DNA of 42,402 nt from Thiorhodococcus sp. (GTDB lineage: Bacteria; Pseudomonadota; Gammaproteobacteria; Chromatiales; Chromatiaceae). The notes under the pieces were generated by a model. It made no database searches and was not told the DNA's origin. It worked only from the letters and a program-made list of their open reading frames with translations. Both the position numbers and the translations under genes were made by a program. This document shows, piece by piece, positions 9,285 through 19,456 of this stretch. The stretch spans positions 1 to 42,402 of the forward strand of contig JARIBS010000017.1 in assembly GCA_029257385.1 (NCBI GenBank). The letters are read 5' to 3'. How positions within the stretch are numbered: the stretch's first letter is position 1; every line of letters begins with the position of its first letter.

Positions 9285-10052
9285 TTAGCTCTGAGGGAGC
9301 GCGAATTCGCTTGGATAATCCGCTTTCACCAAAAAGAGTCCCTGCGGCGGCGCGGTCACGCCGCCGCGTGTGCGGTCGCGCACGTGCAGCAACGCTTGGG
9401 TCCAGTCCACGGATGCCTCGCCACGCCCGATCGCGATCAAGACCCCGGCGATATTGCGCACCATATGGTGCAGAAAGCCGTTGGCGCCAACATGTATCGT
9501 GAACAATCCATCCTGCTCGACGATACGCAGATAATGAATCCGGCGCACGGGACTTTTAGCCTGACAGGCGACAGTGCGGAAACTCGAAAAATCATGCTCG
9601 CCGACCAGATGACTGCCAGCGGCCTGCATGTGCGCCGCATCCAGCGGCGCATGGACCCACGCAACGCGACTGCGCAGCAGCGGCGAGCGTGTGCGCCTGA
9701 CCATGATCTGATAGCGATAGTGGCGCGCAACGGCGCTGAAGCGGGCATGGAAGCGCTCATCGACTGGATGCGCCCACCGCACCGCAACGTCCGGGGGCAA
9801 ATTCACGTTGGCGCCCAGCACCCAGGAGCGCTCGCTCCGAGACGCCGTGGTATCGAAATGCACGACTTGCTCGATCGCATGCACCCTGGCGTCCGTGCGA
9901 CCGGCGCAGTGCAACCCGATCGCATGGTCGGCGACCCGACCCACGGCGGCCTCGAGACATGACTGGACGCTACGCACGCCCACTTGTGTCTGCCAGCCAT
10001 GGAAGTCGCTGCCATCGTATTCGACACCCATCGCGATTCGACCGGTGATCAA
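9285..10052 (-). CDS. truA: tRNA pseudouridine(38-40) synthase
   Basis: Isomerises uridines 38-40 in tRNA anticodon stems. 255 residues. The catalytic Asp lies in the family motif CAGRTDARVHA (about residues 49-59); other segments are YDGSDFHGWQ, FHARFSAVARHYRYQI, and FLHHMVRNIAGVLI near the C-terminus. The start is TTG at 10050-10052; the next in-frame ATG (residue 8) falls inside the first beta strand, so TTG is preferred. It sits between fimV and trpF, as in pseudomonads. Confidence 0.93.
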   Translation of the reverse strand: MITGRIAMGVEYDGSDFHGWQTQVGVRSVQSCLEAAVGRVADHAIGLHCAGRTDARVHAIEQVVHFDTTASRSERSWVLGANVNLPPDVAVRWAHPVDERFHARFSAVARHYRYQIMVRRTRSPLLRSRVAWVHAPLDAAHMQAAGSHLVGEHDFSSFRTVACQAKSPVRRIHYLRIVEQDGLFTIHVGANGFLHHMVRNIAGVLIAIGRGEASVDWTQALLHVRDRTRGGVTAPPQGLFLVKADYPSEFALPQS

Positions 10053-10075
10053 GTTGTGTCGCCCACAACGCAGAC

Positions 10076-10100
10076 GGCCGGAGCGCGTCGCGCTCCGGCC
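10076..10100 (-). terminator. Perfect GC-rich hairpin between fimV and truA
   Basis: GGCCGGAGCGCG and its exact complement are separated by a single T, giving about 10 stable base pairs around a small loop. It lies 62 bases after the fimV stop and just before truA. There is no T-run after the stem on either strand, so it is not a typical intrinsic terminator; it may attenuate transcription or protect an mRNA end. Confidence 0.4.
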
Positions 10101-10162
10101 TGATCAGACCACACCTGTCTCATCGCGGAAGTATTGGAGTCAAAACCGCCTCCTCCGTCGGC

Positions 10163-12844
10163 TCACGCCATAGTCTCCAGCAAGGCTTTCGCTTCGGCCT
10201 GCTGCTCATCACGGCCTTCCACGACCACTTCCTCGAGAATTTCTCGAGCGGCCTCCTTGTCGTCCATCTCAATATAGGCGCGTGCCAGATCGAGTTTGGT
10301 TGCCGTCTCGTCCCAGATTTCTGAATCGACCTGCTGCCATTGTGAAGATGGCAGATCGCCTGGAGCACTTGCCTCATCCGTTTGAGGCGTCGACGCCGAC
10401 CCCTCGCTCATGCCAGAGTCGAAGATCGAGTCGAGGTCGTCGACATCCTCGACCTTGTGCTCTTCCAGAGTCATTTCCAGCTCGGTATCTTCATCTTGCC
10501 GACGCTGTGCGAGATCGGCCCGGTCAGAGGTGGCGACCGTCATCGCGTCGCCGAATGAGTCGCGCAAGAAGCCGCTATCCGGGAGGCTGGCTTCGACTGG
10601 TGGCTCGCCGCCCCTATCCAGGTCTAGGCCCAAGTCCAAGCGGCCACTGGAACCCGAGCGCTCCGTAGGCTCGGATGCTTGTTGAACATCGCTGATGTCG
10701 AGTGAGAACGCATCATCCGATCCGAGGCTGAGCGAGTCCTGACGCGTTGCGATCGGCGCTTGCTCAGAAGCCGGAGCAGCCGCCGCGCCCGTTTTCAAAT
10801 ATTCGCGCTGAGACTGCAGTTTCGCCCACAACGCTGGCTCCAGCGCAGCTCCGCCAGCGGACTGGAGCTCTTTCATCACGCCGTCGAGCGCATCAAGATC
10901 CTTGTCTGCGGCGAACGACTCGGCGAGCTTGAACCGGACATCCTGCCGCTCGGGGAAGCGTTGCAACTCGGCTTTTAGAAGCTCTTGGGCCTCGCCGTGA
11001 CGCCCGTATGCGATATAGATATCCGCCTCGGACAGGACGTCGGCTTCATCGGTTTCGGCGTCAAAGCCACTCAGCGAAGATATTGTCGTCAGGCTCGACT
11101 CCGACTCACCATCCGTATCACGGGGGTGCGCCGAAGACGATTCGGACAGCGGCTGATCGTCGGCCCTGGAGTCGTCCTCCGTCAGGAGGGACGAGCGGGG
11201 TTCGGTGGCCACGTCAAGCGTATCGTAGAAACCGGTTTCTTCGTAGTCTTCGAGCGCTTCCTCCTCACGCCGACGACGCGTCGTGATCCAGGAAAAGGCC
11301 ATGATGCCGAGCGCCGTCACCCCAGCCAAGGCCGCCAGCGGGAGAAGCAGCGAATGCCAAGTCGAATTCGTCTCCAGTGAGTCTGGCGTACCACCTGCAA
11401 CCGCCTGAGCCGACTCATCGGCTGGCACGACGGCGACCTCGACGACTTCCTCGGTTTCAGTGGTCTCAATGACGACAGGTGTCGGCACGGGGACTGGAAT
11501 CAGCGCGGGCGCGGTGCCGGTTTCTTCCTCCGCCAATGCAGCATCCAGCGACTCTAGGGCGTCCTCTAACTCGATCACCGTCGACGGATCGATGCTGGCG
11601 GGTTCATCTCCTGCAATGTTGGTGGATTCCTCATCCAACATCGCGACCGATTCGGCGGCCGGGTCCAGCATCGCGTCCGGTTCGGAGACCGACTCAGGCT
11701 GGGCCGCAGACTCGATCGGCTGCACATCTTGCGTGGTCTCCAGCGCGACCTGGGGCTGCTCGGCCAGACTCCCCGGTACCGGCTCGACCCCCTGCATCCG
11801 CGCCAGCTCGGCATTGCGCAACTGGAGCAGCGCCTGGATGTCTTCGAGCTGGGACTCCAGCTCCTTGACCCGACCGCGCAGCTCAACGGCTTCCTGGCGC
11901 GTGCTCTCGCTGGTCTCGAGCGCCAGCATGAGATCTTGCCGGGCAGCAGGCGCACTCGCCGCGGCGAGCGACCCAGCACTGTCTCCCGGGGCTTCGCGCG
12001 TACCGCTCAGTTGCAGGCGTGATGACGAGATCGACGCGACATCGGTGATTGGCTCACGATACTGGGCGCGTCCACGCAATCCGGCGCGGTATTCGCGCTG
12101 TGCGGCCTCGGCATCGAGCGCGAACAATTCGGCCCTACTGGGAATGACGAGCGTCTTTCCGGCGATCAACCGGTTGATGTCGCCACGAATAAAGGCGTTC
12201 TGGTTATTGCGGTAGAGCGCCATGGCCGCCTGAGCGGCGGTGGCGTCAGCGGGCGCCTTGTCAAGCGCCAAGGCCCATAGACCCATGCCGTTGGCGACAG
12301 GCCCAGCGTAGATCGGAAAGCCCTCGCCCGGCGCGGCAATGTATGTACCGGGTCGCCCAATTCCCGCGGCCTGAGCGGCGACACTTCGGGAGCCGCTCGC
12401 AACGCTATCGGCGCTCGCCGAGCGCACCGCTGGGGCAGACTGCTTGGACAGCGCGGGCGGATCGAGCAGAACGGCATATCCTTTGACCAACTGACCAGTC
12501 GGCCAGACGACCGAGACGAGAAAGTCCATGTAAGGCTCGCGGATGGGGTCTTTGCTCGAGACCCGAATCACCGCCTTGCCCTGCGGCGTGACCTCCGGAG
12601 TGAATGTAAGACGTGTCAGGTAGTAGTAGCGCTCGATACCAATCTTGTCGAAGGCGTCCTGCGAAGCGATGGTTGCGCTCACCGAGTCAATCTCAGCGGC
12701 CTGGACATCCTCAAGCTCGATCTGGCCTCGAAACGGTTGGTTCAGAGCTGATTGTGTATTGAGACCACCCAAACCAAGGGCGGAGGCATCGGTGCCGGCC
12801 AAGACCATGGCAACGGACGACGCTAAAATGAGCTTGCGAGACAT
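10163..12844 (-). CDS. fimV: FimV-like polar hub / peptidoglycan-binding membrane protein
   Basis: 893 residues. Signal peptide (MSRKLILASSVAMVLAGTDASA), then the conserved FimV N-terminal domain (LGLGGLNTQSALNQPFRGQI, LDPP). A degenerate LysM-like segment (about 170-240) ends in INRLIAGKTLVIPSRAEL. A coiled coil follows (about 300-350), then an acidic, low-complexity region. One membrane span (about 496-520) ends in RRRR. A long acidic cytoplasmic part holds a TPR-like helix pair (EADIYIAYGRHGEAQELLKAEL) and the C-terminal FimV motif (LDLARAYIEMDDKEAAREIL). Family members organise the cell pole, type IV pilus assembly and motility. Its place next to asd and truA is the conserved one. Confidence 0.9.
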   Translation of the reverse strand: MSRKLILASSVAMVLAGTDASALGLGGLNTQSALNQPFRGQIELEDVQAAEIDSVSATIASQDAFDKIGIERYYYLTRLTFTPEVTPQGKAVIRVSSKDPIREPYMDFLVSVVWPTGQLVKGYAVLLDPPALSKQSAPAVRSASADSVASGSRSVAAQAAGIGRPGTYIAAPGEGFPIYAGPVANGMGLWALALDKAPADATAAQAAMALYRNNQNAFIRGDINRLIAGKTLVIPSRAELFALDAEAAQREYRAGLRGRAQYREPITDVASISSSRLQLSGTREAPGDSAGSLAAASAPAARQDLMLALETSESTRQEAVELRGRVKELESQLEDIQALLQLRNAELARMQGVEPVPGSLAEQPQVALETTQDVQPIESAAQPESVSEPDAMLDPAAESVAMLDEESTNIAGDEPASIDPSTVIELEDALESLDAALAEEETGTAPALIPVPVPTPVVIETTETEEVVEVAVVPADESAQAVAGGTPDSLETNSTWHSLLLPLAALAGVTALGIMAFSWITTRRRREEEALEDYEETGFYDTLDVATEPRSSLLTEDDSRADDQPLSESSSAHPRDTDGESESSLTTISSLSGFDAETDEADVLSEADIYIAYGRHGEAQELLKAELQRFPERQDVRFKLAESFAADKDLDALDGVMKELQSAGGAALEPALWAKLQSQREYLKTGAAAAPASEQAPIATRQDSLSLGSDDAFSLDISDVQQASEPTERSGSSGRLDLGLDLDRGGEPPVEASLPDSGFLRDSFGDAMTVATSDRADLAQRRQDEDTELEMTLEEHKVEDVDDLDSIFDSGMSEGSASTPQTDEASAPGDLPSSQWQQVDSEIWDETATKLDLARAYIEMDDKEAAREILEEVVVEGRDEQQAEAKALLETMA

Positions 12845-13046
12845 CTTCCTCCCTCATGCACGACGCAATGACGTTAATCCACGCAGTCCTCAATAGTCCG
12901 CCTTCGAGCCATCAAATCCCTCGAACATCAAACCACCCGGGCCGCTCCAAACAGCACCCCATCAACACGACAGAAGCGCCTCGCTCGCAAAGACGAGCCG
13001 ATGTGGATTCTAGTCCATCCGCAACGCTAGATTTGAGCTGTGCATC

Positions 13047-13075
13047 ACTATAATTAAATCGCGAATAACTCTAAA
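13047..13075 (-). promoter_or_regulatory. Candidate sigma-70 promoter for fimV
   Basis: On the minus strand, TTTAGA (13070-13075) and TATAGT (13047-13052) are 17 bp apart, 4/6 and 5/6 matches to consensus, in an AT-rich patch between asd and fimV. The transcript would have a leader of about 195 nt. The rest of the 287-bp gap (12845-13131) has only a weak hairpin after asd (13096-13119). Confidence 0.4.
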
Positions 13076-13131
13076 TTGAGACCAGCTCGATGATCCGATT
13101 GGCCGCGTTTCACCAATCGCATCTGGTCGAC

Positions 13132-14262
13132 TCAATCCTCACTCACACGATCCATCAGGATATTCAACATTCGTCTGAGCGGCTCCGCCGCACCCCAAAG
13201 AAGCTGATCGCCGACCGTGAACGCCGACAGATAGTGCTTGCCCATGTTCATTTTTCTCAAGCGACCCACGGGCACCTCAAGCGTGCCCGTGACCGCCGCT
13301 GGCGACAACTGGCGCATGGTCTGCTGGCGATCGTTCGGCACCAGCCTCACCCATTCATTGGATGTTTTGATCAGGCGTTCGATTTCTGGAATATCAACAT
13401 CTTCCGTGAGCTTGATGGTCAGTCCCTGGCTATGACAGCGCATGGCTCCGACGCGTACACAGACGCCATCGATTGGAACCGGGTTCTCGCTGATGCCAAG
13501 GACTTTATTGGTCTCGGCCTGGCCTTTCCACTCTTCGCGACTTTGTCCGTTATCGAGTTGTGTGTCGATCCAGGGAATCAAGCTGCCCGCCAGCGGCACG
13601 CCGAAATGGGTCATGGGGAAGCGCGCCCCACGCATGTGCTCGGTGATCTGTCGATCGATGTCGAGAATCGCTGAGGTCGGATCATCCAGGAGCGGCTGCG
13701 CTGCAGCATGCAACGCGCCCATTTGAGCGAGCAGTTCGCGCATGTTCTGCGCGCCCGCGCCGGATGCGGCCTGATAGGTCATGGCGCTGACCCACTCGAC
13801 CAGACCGGCCCTAAAAAGCCCACCGATAGCCATGAGCATGAGGCTCACGGTGCAGTTGCCGCCGATGAAATCACGCCGGCCAGCAGCGAGTGCCGCATCA
13901 ATGACAGCCCCATTGACGGGATCCAGGATAATGGTCGCGTCAGACTCCATGCGCAGCGTCGAGGCGGCATCGATCCAGTAGCCATCCCAGCCCGAGTCAC
14001 GCAACTGAGGATAGATTGCCTTGGTGTAATCGCCGCCCTGACAGGTCAGGATCACATCCATGTCGCGCAGCGCCTCCAGGGACTGCGCATCGCGCAGCGG
14101 CGTGGCGCCGCGACCGATGTCGGGACCAGGCTCGCCGACCTGGGAGGTCGTGAAGAAGACCGGCTCGGCGATCCGCACAAAATCATTCTCTGCGCGCATC
14201 CGGTCCATCAGGACAGAACCGACCATTCCGCGCCAGCCGACGAATCCAACCCGTTTGATCAT
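13132..14262 (-). CDS. asd: Aspartate-semialdehyde dehydrogenase
   Basis: NADPH-dependent reduction of aspartyl-4-phosphate, the branch point to lysine/diaminopimelate, threonine and methionine. 376 residues, matching the E. coli-type enzyme. Nucleotide-binding start [18 protein letters not shown]; catalytic Cys137 in [33 protein letters not shown] after it. Start ATG 14262 with GGAGAAA upstream. 49 bp after leuB, in the usual leuB-asd-fimV order. Confidence 0.96.
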   Translation of the reverse strand: MIKRVGFVGWRGMVGSVLMDRMRAENDFVRIAEPVFFTTSQVGEPGPDIGRGATPLRDAQSLEALRDMDVILTCQGGDYTKAIYPQLRDSGWDGYWIDAASTLRMESDATIILDPVNGAVIDAALAAGRRDFIGGNCTVSLMLMAIGGLFRAGLVEWVSAMTYQAASGAGAQNMRELLAQMGALHAAAQPLLDDPTSAILDIDRQITEHMRGARFPMTHFGVPLAGSLIPWIDTQLDNGQSREEWKGQAETNKVLGISENPVPIDGVCVRVGAMRCHSQGLTIKLTEDVDIPEIERLIKTSNEWVRLVPNDRQQTMRQLSPAAVTGTLEVPVGRLRKMNMGKHYLSAFTVGDQLLWGAAEPLRRMLNILMDRVSED

Positions 14263-14311
14263 CAGTTTCTCCGCGAGAAACCCGACCGCTCAGAGCCGGG
14301 TCATTGACGCC

Positions 14312-15385
14312 TCAGAGCGCCGCGACCACCGCATCGCCCATTTCACTGCTACCCACCTGACGCATGCCAGCAGACATGATATCGGCCGTGCGCAGACCCT
14401 GATCCAAGACCCGCGAGACTGCGGCCTCGATCCGCTCGGCCGCAGCCGGCGCGTCCAGCGAATAGCGCAGCATCATAGCCACCGAGAGGATGGTCGCGAG
14501 CGGATTGGCGACACCGCGTCCGGCAATGTCCGGGGCGGAGCCATGAATAGGCTCGTACATGCCCTGCCCCGCAGCGTTCAGGGACGCCGACGGCAGCATG
14601 CCGATGGACCCAGTGAGCATGGCCGCACAGTCCGAGAGGATGTCGCCGAACATGTTGGTCGTCACCATCACATCGAACTGCTTGGGTGCGCGCACCAACT
14701 GCATGGCGGCATTGTCGACATACATGTGCGTTAGCTCTATCTCTGGATAGTCTGCGACAGTCCTGATTGCGACCTCGCGCCACATCTCGGTGCATTCGAG
14801 CACATTGGCCTTGTCGACCGAGCACACCCGCTTGCCGCGCTTCATAGCGATATCGAAGGCGACGCGGCAGATGCGCTCGACCTCGGATTCGGTATAGACC
14901 AGGGTGTTCACACCCCGACGCTCCCCGGAGGGCAGGGTTTCCACACCCCTGGGCTGACCGAAATAAATGCCCCCGGTCAGCTCGCGCACGATCAGGATAT
15001 CCAGCCCGGAGACGATCTCTGGCTTGAGTGTCGAGGCATCGGCAAGCTGCGGATAGAGGATCGCCGGACGCAGATTGGCAAACAGCCCGAGTTCGGCGCG
15101 CAGCCCGAGCAGCCCTTTTTCAGGCCGTTTGGCAATCGGTAGTGACTCCCACTGCGGACCACCGACGGCCCCAAGCAGCACGGCATCGGACGCCTTGGCC
15201 GCGTCCAGCGTCTGCTGCGGCAGTGGATCGCCAGCGGCATCGTAAGCTGCGCCACCGATCAGAGCGTTCTCGACGCTCAGCTCGAGCGTGCCATCCGACT
15301 GCAGCACGTCCAATACCTTCATCGCCTCGGCAACGATCTCGGGTCCGATGCCGTCACCCGCGACGACCAGAATCTTCTTGCTCAA
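14312..15385 (-). CDS. leuB: 3-isopropylmalate dehydrogenase
   Basis: NAD-dependent oxidative decarboxylation of 3-isopropylmalate in leucine synthesis. 357 residues. Seen: [29 protein letters not shown], the substrate region [24 protein letters not shown], and the cofactor segment [13 protein letters not shown]. The start is TTG at 15383-15385, preceded by GGAGAGAG. 35 bp after leuD, so it is part of a leuCDB unit. Confidence 0.96.
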   Translation of the reverse strand: MSKKILVVAGDGIGPEIVAEAMKVLDVLQSDGTLELSVENALIGGAAYDAAGDPLPQQTLDAAKASDAVLLGAVGGPQWESLPIAKRPEKGLLGLRAELGLFANLRPAILYPQLADASTLKPEIVSGLDILIVRELTGGIYFGQPRGVETLPSGERRGVNTLVYTESEVERICRVAFDIAMKRGKRVCSVDKANVLECTEMWREVAIRTVADYPEIELTHMYVDNAAMQLVRAPKQFDVMVTTNMFGDILSDCAAMLTGSIGMLPSASLNAAGQGMYEPIHGSAPDIAGRGVANPLATILSVAMMLRYSLDAPAAAERIEAAVSRVLDQGLRTADIMSAGMRQVGSSEMGDAVVAAL

Positions 15386-15420
15386 ATCTCTCTCCGGTGT
15401 AAATCGATGTGTCCCACGCG

Positions 15421-16065
15421 CTAGGCAGCAAGGAACAGCCAGGGCGCTTCGCGTTTGCGACGCGCCTCATAGGCTCGAATGGCATCGCTTTCGCGCAGGG
15501 TCAGCGCGATATCGTCGAGACCTTCGAGCAAATGCTGCTTGCTGCCTGAGTCGATCTGGAACGTGATCTTGCGGCCATCGCTCAGTGTCAGGGTCTGGGC
15601 GGGCAGATCGACAGCGATGCTCAGTGGCGTCTCACCCTGGGCGCGCGCAAAGAGATCGTCGATGGTCGCCCGGTCGAGCACGATCGGCAGCAGACCGTTC
15701 TTGAAGCAGTTGTTGAAGAAAATATCGGCGAAGCTCGGCGCCAAGATCACCCTGAAACCGAAATCGGCGAGCGCCCAGGGGGCATGCTCGCGCGATGAGC
15801 CGCAGCCGAAGTTCTCGCGCGCCAGCAGGATTTGGGCCTCGGCATAGCGCGGATCATTGAGCACGAACGTGGGGTTGCGCGGTCGGTTGGTACAATCCAT
15901 GTCCGGCTCGCCATGATCGAGATAGCGCCACTCGTCGAACAGATAAGGGCCGAAGCCGGTGCGCTTGATGCTCTTGAGAAACTGCTTGGGGATGATCGCA
16001 TCGGTGTCGATGTTGGCCCGATCAATCGCAGCCACGACACCGGTGAAGTTTTCGAACGCATCCAT
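15421..16065 (-). CDS. leuD: 3-isopropylmalate dehydratase small subunit
   Basis: Small (swivel-domain) subunit of isopropylmalate isomerase; pairs with LeuC. I start it at ATG 16065 ([30 protein letters not shown]), giving 214 residues; the longer open frame upstream is the other strand of codon use within leuC. Seen: [13 protein letters not shown], the [20 protein letters not shown] motif, and [17 protein letters not shown]. The ATG overlaps the leuC stop by one base (TGATG), so translation is coupled. Confidence 0.96.
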   Translation of the reverse strand: MDAFENFTGVVAAIDRANIDTDAIIPKQFLKSIKRTGFGPYLFDEWRYLDHGEPDMDCTNRPRNPTFVLNDPRYAEAQILLARENFGCGSSREHAPWALADFGFRVILAPSFADIFFNNCFKNGLLPIVLDRATIDDLFARAQGETPLSIAVDLPAQTLTLSDGRKITFQIDSGSKQHLLEGLDDIALTLRESDAIRAYEARRKREAPWLFLAA

Positions 16066-17468
16066 CAGAGATCCCTCACGTCGACAAAATGTCCGGTCAC
16101 CGCAGCGGCGGCGGCCATGGCGGGGCTGACCAGATGGGTACGACCGCCCTGCCCCTGACGACCCTCGAAATTGCGGTTGGAGGTCGACGCGCAGCGCTCG
16201 CCCGGTGCGAGCCGGTCGGCGTTCATCGCCAAACACATCGAACAGCCTGGCTCGCGCCACTCAAATCCGGCCGCGAGGAAGATCTGATCGAGCCCCTCGG
16301 CCTCGGCCTGTTCTTTGACCAGACCCGAGCCTGGCACCACCATCGCCAACTTGATCCCCTCGGCGACCTTGCGCCCTTTGGCCACTTGGGCTGCAGCGCG
16401 TAGATCCTCGATCCGGGCATTGGTACAGGAGCCGATGAAAATCGTGTCGGGCCGGATCTCGGTCATGGGCGTACCGGCTTCCAGGCCCATGTAGTCGAGC
16501 GCGTGCTGGATACCCTGGGCTTTGACTCGATCGGACTCGTCGGCGGGGTTCGGCACCCGACCATCGATTGCCAGAACCATCTCGGGTGAGGTTCCCCAGG
16601 TCACCTGAGGCTTGATGGTGGCTGCATCGAGATGGATCACGCGATCGAATGCGGCACCGGCGTCACTGACCAGGGTGCGCCAATGCGCCGCAGCCTGCTC
16701 GAACAGCTCGCCCTTCGGCGCATAGGGTCTGCCGCGCATGAATTCGACGGTCTTCTCGTCGACGGCGATCAGCCCGGCGCGTGCACCAGCCTCAATGGTC
16801 ATATTACAGACCGTCATGCGTCCTTCCATGGATAGGGCGCGAATGGCCTCGCCGCCGAATTCGATCACATAGCCAGTCCCACCCGCCGTGCCGATCTCGC
16901 CGATAATGGCCAGCACGATATCCTTGGCGGTCACGCCAGCGCCCAAGACGCCGTCGACACTGATCAGCATGGATTTGGACTTGCGCTGGAGCAGACACTG
17001 GGTCGCCAGCACATGCTCGACTTCAGATGTGCCGATCCCGAATGCCAGCGCACCAAAGGCACCGTGGGTGGAGGTATGGGAATCGCCGCACACCACGGTG
17101 CTTCCGGGTAAAGTGAAGCCCTGTTCGGGACCGATGATATGGACGACACCCTGGCGCTTGTCGCCCATGCCGAACTCGGTGATGCCGAAGCTCCGACAGT
17201 TCGAACCCAGCGCCTCGACCTGAATCCGCGAGACCGGATCGGCGATACCGGCGGCGCGATCCGTTGTCGGGACATTATGATCGGGCACGGCTAGATTGGC
17301 TGAGACGCGCCATGGCGTGCGCTCTGCCAGACGCAAACCTTCGAAGGCTTGCGGAGAGGTGACCTCGTGGATCAACTGGCGGTCGATATAGAGCAAGGCC
17401 GTGCCATTGTCGTCGACACGCACAACGTGCTCGTCCCAGAGTTTATCGTAGAGAGTTTTGGCGAGCAT
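16065..17468 (-). CDS. leuC: 3-isopropylmalate dehydratase large subunit
   Basis: Aconitase-family [4Fe-4S] enzyme isomerising 2- to 3-isopropylmalate. Start chosen at ATG 17468 ([16 protein letters not shown]), 467 residues, the family length; an upstream in-frame TTG would add an atypical tail. Seen: [36 protein letters not shown], iron-sulfur cysteines in [13 protein letters not shown] and the downstream [14 protein letters not shown], and [16 protein letters not shown]. First gene of the leucine unit; the promoter lies 33-61 bases upstream. Confidence 0.96.
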   Translation of the reverse strand: MLAKTLYDKLWDEHVVRVDDNGTALLYIDRQLIHEVTSPQAFEGLRLAERTPWRVSANLAVPDHNVPTTDRAAGIADPVSRIQVEALGSNCRSFGITEFGMGDKRQGVVHIIGPEQGFTLPGSTVVCGDSHTSTHGAFGALAFGIGTSEVEHVLATQCLLQRKSKSMLISVDGVLGAGVTAKDIVLAIIGEIGTAGGTGYVIEFGGEAIRALSMEGRMTVCNMTIEAGARAGLIAVDEKTVEFMRGRPYAPKGELFEQAAAHWRTLVSDAGAAFDRVIHLDAATIKPQVTWGTSPEMVLAIDGRVPNPADESDRVKAQGIQHALDYMGLEAGTPMTEIRPDTIFIGSCTNARIEDLRAAAQVAKGRKVAEGIKLAMVVPGSGLVKEQAEAEGLDQIFLAAGFEWREPGCSMCLAMNADRLAPGERCASTSNRNFEGRQGQGGRTHLVSPAMAAAAAVTGHFVDVRDL

Positions 17469-17500
17469 GGCCTGTCTCGGTGGAAAAAACACAGTCGCCA

Positions 17501-17529
17501 AGCATAGCCCCGAGGAAGACGAACTTCAA
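17501..17529 (-). promoter_or_regulatory. Candidate sigma-70 promoter for leuCDB
   Basis: On the minus strand, TTGAAG (17524-17529) and TATGCT (17501-17506) are 17 bp apart. Transcription would start near 17494, leaving a leader of about 26 nt before leuC. That is too short for a leucine leader-peptide attenuator. It lies back to back with the tRNA promoter. Confidence 0.45.
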
Positions 17530-17546
17530 TTACTGACCTTGCCTGC

Positions 17547-17575
17547 TTGACAAGGCGGATGCCGGTTGATTTAAT
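17547..17575 (+). promoter_or_regulatory. Strong sigma-70 promoter for the tRNA-Phe/tRNA-Lys unit
   Basis: A perfect TTGACA (17547-17552), 17-bp spacer and TTTAAT (17570-17575, 5/6) lie 30 bases before tRNA-Phe, in the right place for a stable-RNA promoter. Confidence 0.7.
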
Positions 17576-17605
17576 TCCCAGCTCGACTCGGCGAGTTCAG
17601 CGTTT

Positions 17606-17681
<76 letters not shown>

Positions 17682-17728
17682 AATTTCAGAAAAACCACTC
17701 GGTTGTTCTCTATAATTATCCTCCTTTC

Positions 17729-17804
17729 GCGCCCTTAGCTCAGCTGGTAGAGCATCTGACTTTTAATCAGGTGGTCGCGCGTTCGAGTCGCGCAGGGCGC
17801 ACCA
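17729..17804 (+). tRNA. tRNA-Lys (TTT)
   Basis: 76 nt with encoded CCA. Acceptor GCGCCCT/AGGGCGC, anticodon loop CTTTTAA with anticodon TTT, and T arm around GTTCGAGTC. Probably co-transcribed with tRNA-Phe. A TATAAT at 17711-17716 just before it might be a second promoter, but no convincing -35 is seen. Confidence 0.97.
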
Positions 17805-17810
17805 AATAAA

Positions 17811-17848
17811 ACGGCTTAGGCTCTTTCGAGCTTAGGCCGTTTGTCTTT
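17811..17848 (+). terminator. Intrinsic terminator after tRNA-Lys
   Basis: A 13-bp stem with two G-T pairs (ACGGCTTAGGCTC against GAGCTTAGGCCGT, loop TTTC) is followed by TTGTCTTT, starting 6 bases after the tRNA CCA. Confidence 0.75.
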
Positions 17849-17909
17849 AACGAGTGACCATAAGAGGCGAACTTCGCCGTGCGCGCAGACAAGAGCTAAG
17901 GTGCTCGAC

Positions 17910-19418
17910 ATGAGTAAACGCACGACCCGCGACAGCGAGGCCTCACGCAATACCCCGGCCGATATCGCAGCATCGCCACTGGCACGCTACCGGGATCTGG
18001 TCGATGACTGGGACGCCTTCGCCGACTCATTGTGCCGTCCGCTGGGCGGCTGCGTCTGGGTCAATCCGACACGCATCGGCGTGCGCGAACTCGCCGACCT
18101 GCTCGGCGAGCACGGGTTGGAGCCGACACCGGTTCCGGGCCTGGCGAATGCGCTCAGCCTACCGGCACGAGTGCGCGCGGGTCAGCACTGGTGGTACTGC
18201 GTCGGTCTGGCGCATGCTCAGGAGGTCGTTTCGCAGCTCCCCGCCACGCTGCTGGATCTCGCGCCCGGTCAGCGGGTGCTCGACATGTGCGCGGCCCCCG
18301 GTGGCAAGACCGCGCAGATCGCCTTTGCGCTCGGCAATCAAGGCACCCTGGTCGCCAACGATATCTCCTACATGCGCATCAAGGCGCTACAGGGCAATCT
18401 CGACCGGTTGGGTGTCGTCAATGTCACCACGACCTGCACCGATGCCGCCAACTGGCCCTCGGCCAGCGGGCAGTTCGACCGCATCCTGGTCGATGCGCCC
18501 TGCTCGAGCGAGGGCACGCTGAGACGCAACGCGTCCCTGCTGCACAGACTCGATCCGGTCAATTCCGAGCGTTTGGGACCGCGCCAGCGCGCTTTGTTGC
18601 GCAAGGCGGTGCAGCGTTGTCGGCCCGGCGGGCGCATCCTCTATTCCACCTGCACCTTCGCCCCGGAGGAGAATGAGCTGGTGGTGGCCGACATCCTGGC
18701 TGAATTTCCGGATGTGCTGAGGCTGGTTCCGGTGTCCGTTCCGGGCTTCGTGACCCGACCGGGCGTTACCGACTGGGGCGGCGCGCGGCTCGCGCCGGAA
18801 CTCGGGCACTGCGTGCGTCTATGGCCCCATCACAACGATACCGGCGGCTTCTTCATTGCCGTGCTGGAGAAGTGCGCCGACCTGCCAGCCGACCCAGAGC
18901 CAGAGACTGCGGCGATGCAAGATACCGGACACGAGGAGTGGCTGGACGGACTGGATGCCAAGTACGGATTTCCGACCGACTACTGGCGCGGATACCGGGT
19001 CAACCGCCAGAGCCGTCGCGGTCTGCACCTGATGGCGGCGGATCATCGCCCGCCCGCCGTCCCGTGTGCCGAGTGCAGCGGTCTGTTCTTCCACCGCACC
19101 AACACGCGCCCACCTAAGCCGACCACCGCCGGGGCGCTGCTGATCGGGCGCGATGTCTCACGCTTTCGGCTCGAGCTGAGCGCGACACAGCGCGATGCCT
19201 ATCTGCGTCGCGAGAGCTTCGCCCCGAGCGCCGAGCAGGCGCGCGCGACACCGATCGGTCAGATCATGGTCTGCTTCCGTGGCCATGTGCTGGGCGTGGC
19301 CATCTTCCATCGCTCAGGGGTCATCGAGAGTCAGTTCCCCAGCCGCTGGAGCGGCTGTGCCGGTGGGCCGCGAACGCGGGATCTGCCTGATACTGCAGCA
19401 CTGGATACGTTAAGCTAG
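17910..19418 (+). CDS. RsmB/RsmF-type RNA 5-methylcytosine methyltransferase
   Basis: SAM-dependent m5C methyltransferase of the NOL1/NOP2/Sun family, acting on rRNA or tRNA. I start it at ATG 17910, which has TAAGGTG upstream; the longer frame would begin inside the tRNA terminator. 502 residues. Seen: SAM motif I VLDMCAAPGGKTAQIA (about 125), DAPCSSEGTLRRN with the release cysteine (about 195), and STCTFAPEENE with the nucleophilic cysteine (about 247). The C-terminal ~150 residues (GLHLMAAD, LIGRDVSRFRLELS) look like the PUA-like/RsmF tail. E. coli RsmF (16S m5C1407) is the nearest familiar relative in layout and size, but the exact target base cannot be read from sequence, so no symbol is given. 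Confidence 0.85.
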   Translation: MSKRTTRDSEASRNTPADIAASPLARYRDLVDDWDAFADSLCRPLGGCVWVNPTRIGVRELADLLGEHGLEPTPVPGLANALSLPARVRAGQHWWYCVGLAHAQEVVSQLPATLLDLAPGQRVLDMCAAPGGKTAQIAFALGNQGTLVANDISYMRIKALQGNLDRLGVVNVTTTCTDAANWPSASGQFDRILVDAPCSSEGTLRRNASLLHRLDPVNSERLGPRQRALLRKAVQRCRPGGRILYSTCTFAPEENELVVADILAEFPDVLRLVPVSVPGFVTRPGVTDWGGARLAPELGHCVRLWPHHNDTGGFFIAVLEKCADLPADPEPETAAMQDTGHEEWLDGLDAKYGFPTDYWRGYRVNRQSRRGLHLMAADHRPPAVPCAECSGLFFHRTNTRPPKPTTAGALLIGRDVSRFRLELSATQRDAYLRRESFAPSAEQARATPIGQIMVCFRGHVLGVAIFHRSGVIESQFPSRWSGCAGGPRTRDLPDTAALDTLS

Positions 19419-19456
19419 TCGATCAACCTTTTAGCAATCTGGTGTCGAGGTCGCAC

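Noticed and set aside
16066-16260. N-terminal extension of leuD (65 residues)
   Set aside because: It lies within leuC coding sequence and is Arg/Gly-rich without similarity to LeuD. The real start is ATG 16065, coupled to the leuC stop.
17576-17605. Leucine leader peptide or attenuator for leuCDB
   Set aside because: The candidate leuC transcript leader is only about 26 nt and no run of Leu codons is seen.
17684-17716. Second promoter for tRNA-Lys (TATAAT at 17711)
   Set aside because: The -10 is perfect but no acceptable -35 lies 16-18 bp upstream, so it is not listed as a separate feature.
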